NCBI GenBank assembly: GCA_023382335.1
Contig: JAMCPM010000012.1
Location: 1 to 64,000 of the forward strand
Direction of reading: 5' to 3'
Length of the DNA: 64,000 bases
Source: Actinomycetota bacterium
GTDB lineage: Bacteria; Actinomycetota; Thermoleophilia; BMS3ABIN01
Below the pieces are notes generated by a model. That model made no database searches, had not been told where the DNA came from, and worked only from the letters and a program-made list of their open reading frames with translations. Within the stretch, counting starts at the first letter, position 1. Each line of letters starts with the position of its first letter. Shown here in pieces: positions 8,167 to 16,847 of this stretch. Both the position numbers and the translations under genes were made by a program.

Positions 8167-8562
8167 TCAGCCGGCCGTGACCTTGACGTACACCCGCCGG
8201 TTGCGGGGGCCGTCGAACTCGCAGAAATAGACCGCCTGCCAGGTGCCCAGAACCAGGCGCCCGGCGCTCACGGGGATCGTCTCGGAAGAGCCCACCAGCG
8301 TGGTCTTGATATGCGCGGCGGAGTTGCCCTCGGAATGTGCGAAGCCGCCGTTCCAGGGGACCATCTTGTCCAGCTCGTCCTCGATGTCATGCCGGACGGC
8401 GGGATCGGCGCCTTCGTTGATGGTGACGGCAGCCGTCGTATGGGGAACGAACACCAGGCACCAGCCCTCGCTGACGCCGCTGGCGTTGACCGCCAGGCGC
8501 ACCTCGGCGGTGATGTCGATCAGCTGGCTTCGCTCGCTGGATGTGACCTTGAATTCTATCAT
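8167..8562 (-). CDS. yjbQ: YjbQ/UPF0047 family protein
   Basis: A 131-residue protein of the YjbQ (UPF0047) family, whose members have weak thiamine-phosphate-synthase activity in vitro and no settled cellular role. FVPHTTAAVTINEGADPAV, the His-rich GGFAHSEGNSAAHIK and LGTWQAVYFCEFDGPR are the family core, including the conserved metal-binding histidines. The ATG at 8562 is chosen because GGGAGG precedes it; a TTG further up lacks a ribosome site. It is apparently single-standing, 46 bp from the PAP2 gene on the same strand. Confidence 0.88.
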   Translation of the reverse strand: MIEFKVTSSERSQLIDITAEVRLAVNASGVSEGWCLVFVPHTTAAVTINEGADPAVRHDIEDELDKMVPWNGGFAHSEGNSAAHIKTTLVGSSETIPVSAGRLVLGTWQAVYFCEFDGPRNRRVYVKVTAG

Positions 8563-8608
8563 CGCCTCGCCTCCCAAAATCGATTCAGCCTCCAGTTCCT
8601 GAAACTGC

Positions 8609-9121
8609 TCAGGCCCAGGCCAGGAAGAGGGCTCCCAGCAGTCCCATCGTCACGCCGACGGCTGTGCCCGCCAGCACGTCGGAGGGATAGTGGACGCCGA
8701 CGTAGACCCGCGTCCAGGAAACGATCAGGGCCAGGCCGAAAAACAGAAACCAGAGCGACGGATGGAAGTAGGTGAAGACGATCGCGGCCGCGAATGACAT
8801 CGCCGCGTGCGCCGAAGGGAACGAGCTGCTCGAGGGCACCTTGACCAGCGGTTCGAGCCCGCTGCCGGCGGCCGCCACGGGCCGCTCACGCCGCAGCACC
8901 GACTTTACGCCATAATTGATAATCATCGTCAACCATACTGTCAACGGGATCATGATCAGGACGCCGCGGGTGTCGCCGCCGAGCCAGAAGACCAGCGCCA
9001 GGCCGACCCAGAAGAAACCGTAATTGCCACCGATCGAGAGCGCGGTCAAAATGGCCTCGAGCGGCTGAAAATGAAACCGCGTCCTCAGCGCCACGAACAG
9101 CCTCTTGTCGAGGCTCTCCAT
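8609..9121 (-). CDS. PAP2-family membrane phosphatase
   Basis: About 170 residues with several hydrophobic helices. The three acid-phosphatase motifs are present: KSVLRRERP, SSSFPSAHA (with PSAH in place of the commoner PSGH) and SWTRVYVGVHYPSD, which carries the catalytic His and Asp. Bacterial members dephosphorylate undecaprenyl pyrophosphate or phosphatidylglycerol phosphate; which one cannot be told here. The start ATG at 9121 has GGAGG about 9 nt upstream and overlaps the stop of the preceding DUF3343 gene by one base, implying coupled translation. Confidence 0.88.
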   Translation of the reverse strand: MESLDKRLFVALRTRFHFQPLEAILTALSIGGNYGFFWVGLALVFWLGGDTRGVLIMIPLTVWLTMIINYGVKSVLRRERPVAAAGSGLEPLVKVPSSSSFPSAHAAMSFAAAIVFTYFHPSLWFLFFGLALIVSWTRVYVGVHYPSDVLAGTAVGVTMGLLGALFLAWA

Positions 9122-9363
9122 CAATGGGCCTCCACCTCGGGCTTATAAATCTCGAAAGCGAGGCCCCGTGACGTCAGCAGTCCCCTGATTTCCTGGAGGT
9201 TGGCGGCAAGCACCTGGAGGGCCAGGCCGCAGAGGCCGGACATGGCGTCCGGAGGCCGCGGCACGACATCGCACCAGAAGCCGGCGTCGATGACGGCGTC
9301 CTCAGCCTCCATCGCCGCGTGGGTGGTATCAAAGAGAAGGACGGCCGTCTCCGGCTCGGTCAC
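9121..9363 (-). CDS. DUF3343 protein (putative Se/S carrier-like)
   Basis: An 80-residue protein matching the DUF3343 family: an N-terminal TAVLLFDTTHAAMEAEDAV stretch, then VVPRPPDAMSGLCGLALQV, where the CG motif corresponds to the conserved cysteine of this family. DUF3343 proteins are often annotated as putative Se/S carriers because of neighbours in selenium metabolism; no such neighbour is in view here. The GTG start sits in the first copy of a 23-bp tandem duplication (9358-9403), so the translation start region has itself been duplicated. Confidence 0.75.
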   Translation of the reverse strand: MTEPETAVLLFDTTHAAMEAEDAVIDAGFWCDVVPRPPDAMSGLCGLALQVLAANLQEIRGLLTSRGLAFEIYKPEVEAH

Positions 9364-9403
9364 GCTATCGTCTCCGGTCCGGTCACGCTATCGTCTCCGG
9401 CCC
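9358..9403. repeat. Tandem 23-bp duplication between DUF3343 and SAM hydrolase genes
   Basis: Two adjacent 23-mers (9358-9380 and 9381-9403) differ at one base; the following bases (9404 on) are a degraded third relative. On the minus strand each copy starts with a GTG/ATG-ACC-GG reading frame that closes on TGA within a few codons. Confidence 0.85.
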
Positions 9404-9405
9404 GG

Positions 9406-10221
9406 TCATGCCATTGTCCTCAAGATTATCTGGTTGCCCGGAGTGATCTGAAAGACCCGCGCGGCATTGCCCTGGTTGACCGAGAAAGAGATCTTGCGGT
9501 AGGAATCCTCGTAGACAAGCAGGTTCTCGGGATCGACGTCCGCGAAAGACTGGACGAAGGGAACCTTCCATTTTTCATCTCCGCAGCGCACCTCCAGCGT
9601 GTCGCCGACAGCGGCTCCCGTCTGCTTGAGTTCCTCGAGGGAAAGGTTCAGCTGCACGTTGCCGAAGCGGTCGGTATATATGACCGTGGCCGAAACGGTC
9701 CTCTCCCCGAAGACAGGCTTGGGTAGATGGAAAGTCTCGAGTCCCCCGGCCGGCACGGCCGCGCCGAGCTTCTCCAGCGGCACGCCGCCGGCCAGGTGAG
9801 CCGCGGCCGGCGCGAACAGGTCCCGTCCCTCAAAGGTCTTGCAGACTTCCGGGAGGCTGTAGATGGAACAGGTGAGCTCGACCGCCGTCTCGACCCCGCC
9901 CAGTTCCCTGGCCGCCAGCGACAGCAGCCCGTTGTCCGGGCCGACCATCAGGGTGCCATCGGCGGCGCGGAGCGCCAGCGGCTTGCGGTGACCGCCGACG
10001 CCGGGGTCCACGACCGCGAGCACAACACTTTTAGGGAGGTAGGGGAGGGCATTGCAGAGGATGACCGCGCCCTGCATGACGTCATGGCGGGGAACCCCGT
10101 GGGTGATGTCGATGATGTCAGCTTCCGGGGTGATTCTCTTGATGACCCCGTGGCAGGTGCCGACGAAATCGTCGGCGAGGCCGAAGTCGCTGAGGAAGGT
10201 GATGAATTTTTGCTCCGTCAT
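9406..10221 (-). CDS. SAM hydrolase (DUF62/SAM hydroxide adenosyltransferase family)
   Basis: About 271 residues, matching the DUF62 family that hydrolyses S-adenosylmethionine to adenosine and methionine and is related to fluorinase and chlorinase. ITFLSDFGLADDFVG at the N-terminus supplies the adenosine-site Asp, VVDPGVGGHRKPLALRA the hydroxide-activating Asp-Arg-His set, and YTDRFGNVQLNL the C-terminal-domain signature. The 21-23-residue halogenase loop was not seen. ATG 10221 is preferred, with GGGG upstream; a start at 10260 would add 13 residues outside the family. It heads a compact run of minus-strand genes and diverges from hsdM. Confidence 0.88.
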   Translation of the reverse strand: MTEQKFITFLSDFGLADDFVGTCHGVIKRITPEADIIDITHGVPRHDVMQGAVILCNALPYLPKSVVLAVVDPGVGGHRKPLALRAADGTLMVGPDNGLLSLAARELGGVETAVELTCSIYSLPEVCKTFEGRDLFAPAAAHLAGGVPLEKLGAAVPAGGLETFHLPKPVFGERTVSATVIYTDRFGNVQLNLSLEELKQTGAAVGDTLEVRCGDEKWKVPFVQSFADVDPENLLVYEDSYRKISFSVNQGNAARVFQITPGNQIILRTMA

Positions 10222-10414
10222 GACGACCCCCGGTCGGTAGACGCTGTCATTATATATCAATCAGCCAAGGCAACGGTTCAATCAGCAATGGCTGCGGTTG
10301 GTTGGCGCAAATCAAATCTCTCCGCTTTTCGTGGAATTTAATCACCGCGGATCGTTCTTTCCCTCCGCCACGGGTGATAAACTGGCGCTCTACCGACTGA
10401 ACGGAAGGAAATAT

Positions 10415-12025
10415 ATGCCCGCGTCCATCATCGAGCTGGAAAAAAGACTCTGGGGCGTCGCCGACGAGCTGAGGGCCAACTCGCCGCTAAGCTCCTGGGA
10501 ATACTCGGTGCCGGTGCTCGCTCTCCTGTTTCTGCGCTACGCCGATGCCAAATTCACCCAGGCCGAGGAAGAGCTGATAGCCGGCGCCGGTAAAGGCCCG
10601 GGGAGTAAAGCCGGCAAGGGCTCGCGCCGCAAGATCGGCAAGGACGATTACAAGGCGCGCGGCGTCCTGTTTCTGCCAAAGGCGGCCCGCTTCGAAACCC
10701 TGCTCAACCTCCCCGAGGGCGCCGACATCGGCGAGGCGATCAACGCCGCCATGGAGGCCATCGAGTCGCAGAACGAGGACCTCAAGGGCACCCTCCCCCG
10801 CAACTACGGCCGCCTGAGCAACGACCTGCTCGTGACCCTGCTCAAGACCTTCAACTCCATCCCCATGGATATCGAAGGGGACGCCTTCGGCAAGATCTAC
10901 GAATACTTCCTCGGCGAGTTCGCCATGAGCGAGGGCAAGAAGGGCGGCGAGTTCTTCACACCGACCGCGATCGTGAAGCTGATAGTCGAGGTCATCGAGC
11001 CCTTCGAGGGGCGCATCTTCGACCCGGCCTGCGGGTCAGGCGGCATGTTCGTGCAGAGCGCCCGCTTCGTCGCCAGCCACAAGCGCGACCCCGGCGCCGA
11101 GATCAGCGTTTACGGGCAGGAGAAGAACGCCGAGACGGTGCGCCTTTGCAAGATGAACATGGCGGTCCACGGCCTCTCCGGCGACATCAGGCAGGCCAAC
11201 ACCTATTACGAGAATGTCCACGAATGCGTGGGCCGGTTCGACTTCGTCATGGCCAATCCGCCGTTCAACGTGGACGGCGTGGACAAGGACAAGATCAAGG
11301 ACGACCCCCGCTACCAGTTCGGCATACCCAAGCCCGACAACGCCAATTATCTGTGGATACAGGAATTTTACAGCGCCCTGAACGACAACGGCCGCGCCGG
11401 CTTCGTCATGGCCAACTCCGCCGCCGACGCCCGCAGCTCGGAGCTGGAGATCAGAAAGCAGCTGATTAAGTCCGGCGCCGTGGACGTGGTCATCGCGATT
11501 GGTTCGAACTTCTTTTATACGGTGACGCTGCCGTGCACGCTGTGGTTCTTTGATCGGGGGAAGGCTGGCACGGACAGGAAGGACAAGGTCCTGTTCATTG
11601 ATGCCCGGCATATATACAGGCAGCTCGACCGGGCGCACCGTGATTTCACGGGGGAGATGATTCGGTTTATTGCTGATGTTGTGCGGGTTTATCGGGGGGA
11701 GACGGTGGAGAAGCGGAAGGCTGCCAGGAAGGCGGAAGCCGCTGTCAAAGAAGGGGCGGCGCCTGACTGGAAAGAGACATTTCCGAAGAGCGAGTATCGG
11801 GATGTGCCTGGTCTGTGCAAAGTGGCGACCGTCGATGATATTGAAGCTCAGGGTTGGAGCCTTAATCCTGGCCGTTACGTAGGTGTCACTGAAAGGGCAG
11901 CGGACGATTTTGATTTTAAAGAGCGGCTGGAGGCATTGAATGAGGAGTTGGAGTTGTTGAATGTTGAAGCGCGGGAGCTGGAGCAACGGATAGCGGAGAA
12001 TGTAGCGAAGTTATTGGAGAATTAA
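10415..12025 (+). CDS. hsdM: Type I restriction-modification methylase subunit (island A)
   Basis: 536 residues. The N-terminal helical HsdM domain begins [21 protein letters not shown]. The methylase core has motif [12 protein letters not shown], the preceding [16 protein letters not shown], and the N6-adenine motif IV ANPPFN. ATG 10415 follows GGAAGGA; upstream in-frame starts lack a ribosome site. It forms the DNA adenine methyltransferase with HsdS immediately downstream (1-nt gap). GC content falls sharply after about 12 kb, where the variable part of the island begins. Confidence 0.95.
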   Translation: MPASIIELEKRLWGVADELRANSPLSSWEYSVPVLALLFLRYADAKFTQAEEELIAGAGKGPGSKAGKGSRRKIGKDDYKARGVLFLPKAARFETLLNLPEGADIGEAINAAMEAIESQNEDLKGTLPRNYGRLSNDLLVTLLKTFNSIPMDIEGDAFGKIYEYFLGEFAMSEGKKGGEFFTPTAIVKLIVEVIEPFEGRIFDPACGSGGMFVQSARFVASHKRDPGAEISVYGQEKNAETVRLCKMNMAVHGLSGDIRQANTYYENVHECVGRFDFVMANPPFNVDGVDKDKIKDDPRYQFGIPKPDNANYLWIQEFYSALNDNGRAGFVMANSAADARSSELEIRKQLIKSGAVDVVIAIGSNFFYTVTLPCTLWFFDRGKAGTDRKDKVLFIDARHIYRQLDRAHRDFTGEMIRFIADVVRVYRGETVEKRKAARKAEAAVKEGAAPDWKETFPKSEYRDVPGLCKVATVDDIEAQGWSLNPGRYVGVTERAADDFDFKERLEALNEELELLNVEARELEQRIAENVAKLLEN

Positions 12026-12026
12026 G

Positions 12027-13244
12027 ATGAATCATCTTCCAAAAGGATGGAAGAGTGTCCCGCTTGGTGATTTATGCGATCTTGTTCAATACGGATTTAC
12101 CGCAAAAGCGAGCAAGGAGCCTGTCGGTCCAAAATTTCTTAGAATTACTGATATTGTTCCAGAAAGGATTAGCTGGGAAGATGTTCCCTTTTGCGAGCTT
12201 GATGATTCCGCAGTTGGAAAGTATTTACTTCAACCTGGAGATATCGTTATTGCTCGTACCGGTGCAACAACAGGGTATGCCAAACGAATAAAAAAGCCAT
12301 TACGCGCCATTTTTGCTTCATATCTAGTCCGGTTGAGAATAAAAGATGATGTTGATAATCGCTACATAGGTTTAGTTGTCGAGTCCGACTTCTACAAACG
12401 GTTTATTCAGACCAACATAGGTGGAGCAGCTCAACCAAATGCAAATGCAAAAATCCTTACCTCTTTTCCCGTCCCCTTGCCACCACTTAAAGACCAGCAA
12501 ATTATCGCCTCCATCCTCTCCGCCTACGACGACCTAATCGAAAACAACACCCGCCGCATCAGGATACTAGAGGAGATGGCCCAGTCCCTCTACCGCGAAT
12601 GGTTCGTCTACTTCCGCTTCCCCGGCCACGAAAAAGTAAAACTAGTCAACTCCGCCGTCGGAAATATTCCTGAAGGCTGGCAGCTTAGAAAGCTAGGCGA
12701 TGCTTGCATTATTATCATGGGTCAATCGCCAAAGTCAGAATTCTATAACGAAGATGGTGATGGATTACCATTTCATCAGGGTGTTAGGGATTTCGGTTCA
12801 AGATTTCCCCTCGATCGTTTATTTTGCACAGTCACAAATCGCATTGCCGAGGCTGGTGACATTCTCTTCAGTGTACGAGCACCTGTAGGGCGGATTAATT
12901 TAACAAACAAGAAAATTGCAATTGGGCGCGGTCTGTCAGCAATACGGAGCAAGGAAAGCTGGCAAGCTTTTGTTTTTCAGCAACTTAAAGATAAATTTCA
13001 TGAGGAAGACATTATTGGCGGAGGAACCATCTTTAAGTCCGTGACAAAGGCTGATATGCATAACATAGACTTCATTTCCCCGCCCAGCTCACTAATCATT
13101 AAATTTGAGAATATTGTCAGCCCAATTTATTCAGCGATAGAGTATTTCCTTGCAGAAAATGTCAATCTTTGTCAAATGCGAGACATTCTTCTTCCTAGAC
13201 TGATCGCCGGAGAAATTGGCATGAATAGAATCAGCGACCAATGA
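12027..13244 (+). CDS. hsdS: Type I restriction specificity subunit (island A)
   Basis: 405 residues in two tandem target-recognition halves. Each opens with the HsdS pattern LPKGWKSVPLGDLCD or IPEGWQLRKLGDACI. The first half ends VPLPPLKDQQIIASILSAYDDLIENN, which leads into the central conserved helix. The second half ends with a matching C-terminal helix ending ILLPRLIAGEI. HsdS decides the bipartite recognition sequence. The base composition is clearly more AT-rich than hsdM, as usual for exchangeable specificity genes. Its end overlaps the next gene by 4 bp (ATGA). Confidence 0.93.
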   Translation: MNHLPKGWKSVPLGDLCDLVQYGFTAKASKEPVGPKFLRITDIVPERISWEDVPFCELDDSAVGKYLLQPGDIVIARTGATTGYAKRIKKPLRAIFASYLVRLRIKDDVDNRYIGLVVESDFYKRFIQTNIGGAAQPNANAKILTSFPVPLPPLKDQQIIASILSAYDDLIENNTRRIRILEEMAQSLYREWFVYFRFPGHEKVKLVNSAVGNIPEGWQLRKLGDACIIIMGQSPKSEFYNEDGDGLPFHQGVRDFGSRFPLDRLFCTVTNRIAEAGDILFSVRAPVGRINLTNKKIAIGRGLSAIRSKESWQAFVFQQLKDKFHEEDIIGGGTIFKSVTKADMHNIDFISPPSSLIIKFENIVSPIYSAIEYFLAENVNLCQMRDILLPRLIAGEIGMNRISDQ

Positions 13245-14311
13245 GAAAAGAAGCAAAGCTTTTAAAAGACAAAGCTATTAATTCACTGGTTGTGAGCATA
13301 GAACATTTTAACCGGCCTATTGATCGTGGAAGGGCTGAGGTAGTTCTCATAATGCTCGATCACTCCTTTGAAATGTTACTCAAGGCTGCAATTCTTCATC
13401 GTGGGGGGAAAATTCGTGAACCAAGGGCGAGGCAAACGATTGGTTTCGATTCTTGCGTGCGGAAGGCGCTCAATGATGGAAAAGTGAAGTTTTTGACGGA
13501 TGAGCAAGCACTTACTCTTCAAAATATAAATAGTCTTCGAGATGCTGCCCAACATCATTTGATAGATATTTCGGAACAGCACCTCTACATTCAGGCTCAA
13601 GCTGGTCTGACTTTATTTCGGGATATTTATAAGAATGTATTTGGCGAGGAACTGCATACAGAATTACCCGCGAGAGTACTTCCTCTTTCAACAAGCCCGC
13701 CGATGGACCTAGCCACATTATTTGATAATGAAGTAAAAGAAATTGAGCGGTTGCTTAGTCCGGGCAGCAGGAGAAATATCGAGGCCAAGGCCAAGCTAAG
13801 GTCTCTTGCAATAATGGAAAATTCTATTCAAGGTGAGAAGGTTCAGCCAGGCGAGGCCGAATTAAGAAAGATTGCCAAAGAGGTTAAGGACGGAAAGAAT
13901 TGGAGCGAGATTTTTCCCGGCGTGGCGTTATTAAATATAACAACAGAGGGATACGGGCCGTCGATAGACTTACGATTTACAAAGCAAGCGGGAGTCCCTA
14001 TGCACGTGGTTCCAGAGGGAACACCTGGTGCTGCAGTTATAGGAATTAAACGAGTTGATGATCTGGGCTTTTATAATCTGGGAAGAGATCAGCTAGCAAC
14101 GAACATCGGCCTCAGTGGTCCAAAGACAACTGCAGTAATAAGATATCTCGATCTTCAATCTGATCCCGAATGTTATAAGCGATTAGTCATTGGCAGAGCT
14201 AAGTTTGATCGATATTCTCAGAAAGCGATATTGCGCATACAAGAAGCCCTTACAACGGTATCAGTTGATGATATATGGCAAACACACGGTATTAGGCCAA
14301 AAAAGCGGTAA
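13241..14311 (+). CDS. DUF3644 protein with HEPN-like RX4H motif
   Basis: 356 residues. The N-terminal half matches DUF3644, a family seen near restriction systems: LVVSIEHFNRPIDRGRAEVVLIMLDHSFEMLLKA is its signature. R100-DAAQ-H105 is an RX4H motif in a helix, the catalytic signature of HEPN ribonucleases found in many abortive-infection and toxin systems. The C-terminal half (about 200-356) is unassigned. It overlaps hsdS by 4 bp and is AT-rich like it, so specificity subunit and candidate effector are translated together. RNase activity is inferred from the motif only. Confidence 0.78.
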   Translation: MRKEAKLLKDKAINSLVVSIEHFNRPIDRGRAEVVLIMLDHSFEMLLKAAILHRGGKIREPRARQTIGFDSCVRKALNDGKVKFLTDEQALTLQNINSLRDAAQHHLIDISEQHLYIQAQAGLTLFRDIYKNVFGEELHTELPARVLPLSTSPPMDLATLFDNEVKEIERLLSPGSRRNIEAKAKLRSLAIMENSIQGEKVQPGEAELRKIAKEVKDGKNWSEIFPGVALLNITTEGYGPSIDLRFTKQAGVPMHVVPEGTPGAAVIGIKRVDDLGFYNLGRDQLATNIGLSGPKTTAVIRYLDLQSDPECYKRLVIGRAKFDRYSQKAILRIQEALTTVSVDDIWQTHGIRPKKR

Positions 14312-14354
14312 GTGCCAAGAATAAAACGGCGGGAATTCCGGGAGGTTCGCAGAA

Positions 14355-15179
14355 ATGGAGGATTTAAAAGCAGAGGACATTGGACCTTGGTCGGAAGTGA
14401 AGCTGGAAATAATTCAAAAGTATGCTGCAGCTTATTCCCAAATTCTTTCAGCTCAGCGAAGGCCTTCCTTAGAGCACGTTTACATAGATGCCTTCGCCGG
14501 ATCAGGAATTCACGTTTCTCGAACAACTGGTAAATTTGTTCTTGGAAGTCCATTGAATGCATTAATGGTGGAACCACCCTTCAAGCACCATTACTTCATT
14601 GATTTGGATGGTACCAAGGTTGATCAGTTAAAAAGTCTGGCTGGCAAACGGGGAGACTCATCTTTTTACCAAGGCGATTGTAATCCCATATTGCTTGAAG
14701 AAATATTTCCACATGTCCAATACGAACAATACAAGCGCGGCCTTTGCTTGCTTGATCCCTACGGTATGCATCTCCAATGGGAGGTCATTCAGGCTGCTGG
14801 AAGAATGGGCACAATTGATTTGTTTTTGAACTTTCCTATTTATGACATGAATATTAATGTCTTCCGACGTGATAGTGAAAAAGCAGACCTCGCCCACATT
14901 GATCGTATGAATCGTTACTGGGGGAATGATTCTTGGCGACAGGTAGCTTATAACACGCAGGAAAATTTATTCGGGTTTCCCATGAAAGAACAGAATGAAA
15001 AAGTGGCGGAAGGTTTTAGGCGGCGCTTGATAGAAGTAGCGCAATTCAAATACGTGCCGTCACCATTGCCAATGAAAAATAAAAATAATTCAGTAATTTA
15101 TTACTTGTTCTTTGCCTCACAAAAGCCTGCTGGTGAAAAAATTGTTGAAGATATCTTCGATAAGTTTAGAAAAGGATAA
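14355..15179 (+). CDS. tcmP: Three-Cys-motif partner protein TcmP
   Basis: 274 residues, recognisable as TcmP, a family named for its constant neighbour, a three-cysteine-motif protein. Visible pieces are [11 protein letters not shown] (a methyltransferase-like motif I), [18 protein letters not shown] and [14 protein letters not shown], which resemble a Rossmann-fold methyltransferase with D-P-Y-G at the catalytic loop. The biochemical role is unknown. GGGAGG precedes the ATG. Its TAA overlaps the next start as TAATG, so TcmP and its partner are translationally coupled, as in other genomes. Confidence 0.85.
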   Translation: MEDLKAEDIGPWSEVKLEIIQKYAAAYSQILSAQRRPSLEHVYIDAFAGSGIHVSRTTGKFVLGSPLNALMVEPPFKHHYFIDLDGTKVDQLKSLAGKRGDSSFYQGDCNPILLEEIFPHVQYEQYKRGLCLLDPYGMHLQWEVIQAAGRMGTIDLFLNFPIYDMNINVFRRDSEKADLAHIDRMNRYWGNDSWRQVAYNTQENLFGFPMKEQNEKVAEGFRRRLIEVAQFKYVPSPLPMKNKNNSVIYYLFFASQKPAGEKIVEDIFDKFRKG

Positions 15180-15907
15180 TGGCCACCAATTCCACAATCG
15201 AATGGACGCAAGCCACTTGGAACCCCGTCACCGGTTGCACTAAGGCAAGCCCGGGTTGCCGCCATTGCTACGCCGAGCGTATGACACGCCGTCTACAGGC
15301 GATGGGCCAGCGCAACTACGTGAACGGTTTCAGGCCGGCTGTTCACGAGCACGCCCTGAGTTTGCCGCTTCACTGGAAGAAGCCTCGCACGGTTTTCGTG
15401 AACTCCATGAGCGATCTTTTCCATCGGGACATTGCCGGCGATTTCATCCAGCGCGTTTTCAATGTCATGTGGCAGGCGGACTGGCATGTTTTTCAGGTGC
15501 TGACCAAAAGGTCCGAACGGCTTCTGGAGCTAAGCAACCATCTCCCCTGGCCGGATAACATCTGGATGGGAGTAAGTGTGGAAAACGCGGATTACGCTTA
15601 CCGCATCGATCATCTGCGGGCCACAGCCGCGGCCACGAAATTTCTTTCCCTGGAACCGCTGCTCGGCCCGATTCCCGGCCTGAACCTGGAGGGGATCGAC
15701 TGGGTTATCGTCGGTGGCGAGTCTGGCCCCGGCGCCAGGCCCATGGATCCCTCATGGGTTACGGATATCAGGGACCAATGCGCCCAAGCGGGTGTTCCCT
15801 TCTTCTTCAAGCAGTGGGGAGGGGTTCGAAAGAAAAAGGCCGGGCGGATGCTTGAGGGCAGGACCTGGGATGATATGCCTTTGGCGGATAATGTCCTAAA
15901 CTGGTAG
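15179..15907 (+). CDS. Phage Gp37/Gp68 (DUF5131) three-Cys protein
   Basis: 242 residues of the Gp37/Gp68 (DUF5131) family found in phages and near TcmP. Three cysteines C20, C27 and C30 (CX6CX2C, in [12 protein letters not shown]) suggest an iron-sulphur cluster, radical-SAM-like. [50 protein letters not shown] and VIVGGESGP are family blocks. Function is not established. A second, N-terminally truncated copy with about 4-5% nucleotide differences lies at 17748-18242, behind a recombination joint. A terminator follows at 15933. Confidence 0.87.
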   Translation: MATNSTIEWTQATWNPVTGCTKASPGCRHCYAERMTRRLQAMGQRNYVNGFRPAVHEHALSLPLHWKKPRTVFVNSMSDLFHRDIAGDFIQRVFNVMWQADWHVFQVLTKRSERLLELSNHLPWPDNIWMGVSVENADYAYRIDHLRATAAATKFLSLEPLLGPIPGLNLEGIDWVIVGGESGPGARPMDPSWVTDIRDQCAQAGVPFFFKQWGGVRKKKAGRMLEGRTWDDMPLADNVLNW

Positions 15908-15932
15908 CAAAACTCCCGTATTCTTAGCCTAA

Positions 15933-15957
15933 AATCCTGAATCGTGCAGGATTTTTT
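15933..15957 (+). terminator. Terminator after the gp37-like gene
   Basis: A 7-bp stem (aatcctg/caggatt, loop aatcgtg) is followed by a run of six T. It ends the hsdM-hsdS-DUF3644-tcmP-gp37 unit. Confidence 0.75.
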
Positions 15958-15985
15958 GTTGCTAAGGACAATCTGTAGTTATATT
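15956..15985 (+). promoter_or_regulatory. Candidate promoter of abiE, related to the hsdR promoter
   Basis: TTGTTG (15956-15961) and TATATT (15980-15985) are 18 nt apart. The segment TTGTTGC..GACAATCTGTAGTTATATT closely resembles 20789-20821 in front of hsdR (GACAATTCGTAGTTAGATT), with a small indel between the two boxes. This suggests that the abiE pair now uses a copy of the hsdR promoter. Confidence 0.5.
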
Positions 15986-16019
15986 ATCGAACACAATACT
16001 CTCAGAATCAGGGAGTTTC

Positions 16020-16847
16020 GTGTCTTCCAATATAATAAAGATGGGTCCAAAGGCGCTTCAGCTGGTATCGAATCTTGCTCAGACGGGCAAGCATGTAATC
16101 TCCATCGATGACGCCGCTCAATATACAGAAAGCCGACCCCGCGCTCAGCAGTTGCTTTCAGTCGCTGTGGCGCAAGGGCTATTAATACGTCTGGAGCGAG
16201 GTGTTTATCTCATCGTGCCGCTTGAGGCTGGCCCCGGACGAAAATGGTCTGAGGCCAGTTTTGTTATCGCGAGCGCTTTGGCTAAACCAGCGGTAATCGC
16301 GTACCTGTCTGCGATTCGCCACTGGAACTGGACCGAACAACTCCCGAGGACGGTTTTCATCCAGACCACGCAGCGTAAGTCAAAAACCAGACGCGAGGTT
16401 CTGGGTGTTACCTATCAATTCATTCGCGTTCCCCCTCGCCTGCTTTTCGGCTTCAAGGAACAGCGTATCGACAGTCAGACTTTTTCGGTCACGGATCGCG
16501 AGAAAACCCTTCTTGATTGCGCTGACAGACCAGACCTGGCCGGCGGTATGGCTACCATATTCCAGGCAGTTGGCGAAGCCGTAAACCAGATCGACTGGCA
16601 AATCCTCAATAATTACCTTGAACGAATTCAGCGTGGCGCCGCTATCAAGCGCCTTATGTATTTACTTGAGCGAACAAATATCCAGGATCCGGCGTTTCAG
16701 GACATGGCAGATTACTGGCGCGGTAATCTCACTGCGGGCGTTGCTTTACTGGACCCCGCATTGCCTGCAAAGGGGCCGATTGTCACACGTTGGCGCTTAA
16801 GGCTAAATGTTCATGGTTTTGATCGGGCAAGAAATAATCGTTTGTGA
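16020..16847 (+). CDS. abiEi: AbiEi-family antitoxin of a type IV toxin-antitoxin pair
   Basis: 275 residues. The N-terminal part (about 1-70) is a winged-helix domain (QLLSVAVAQGLLIRLERGVYLI) as in AbiEi antitoxins, and the middle (AVIAYLSAIRHWNWTEQLP, TVFIQTTQRK, SVTDREKTLLDCADRPDLAGG) matches the AbiEi C-terminal domain. AbiEi represses its operon and counteracts AbiEii. The GTG start has GGGAG at proper distance, and the gene overlaps the toxin start by 4 bp (GTGA), the classical arrangement for these pairs. Confidence 0.87.
   Translation: MSSNIIKMGPKALQLVSNLAQTGKHVISIDDAAQYTESRPRAQQLLSVAVAQGLLIRLERGVYLIVPLEAGPGRKWSEASFVIASALAKPAVIAYLSAIRHWNWTEQLPRTVFIQTTQRKSKTRREVLGVTYQFIRVPPRLLFGFKEQRIDSQTFSVTDREKTLLDCADRPDLAGGMATIFQAVGEAVNQIDWQILNNYLERIQRGAAIKRLMYLLERTNIQDPAFQDMADYWRGNLTAGVALLDPALPAKGPIVTRWRLRLNVHGFDRARNNRL

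Noticed and set aside
9406-10221. Fluorinase/chlorinase
   Set aside because: The protein has the hydrolase motifs of DUF62 and no halogenase-specific loop was recognised.
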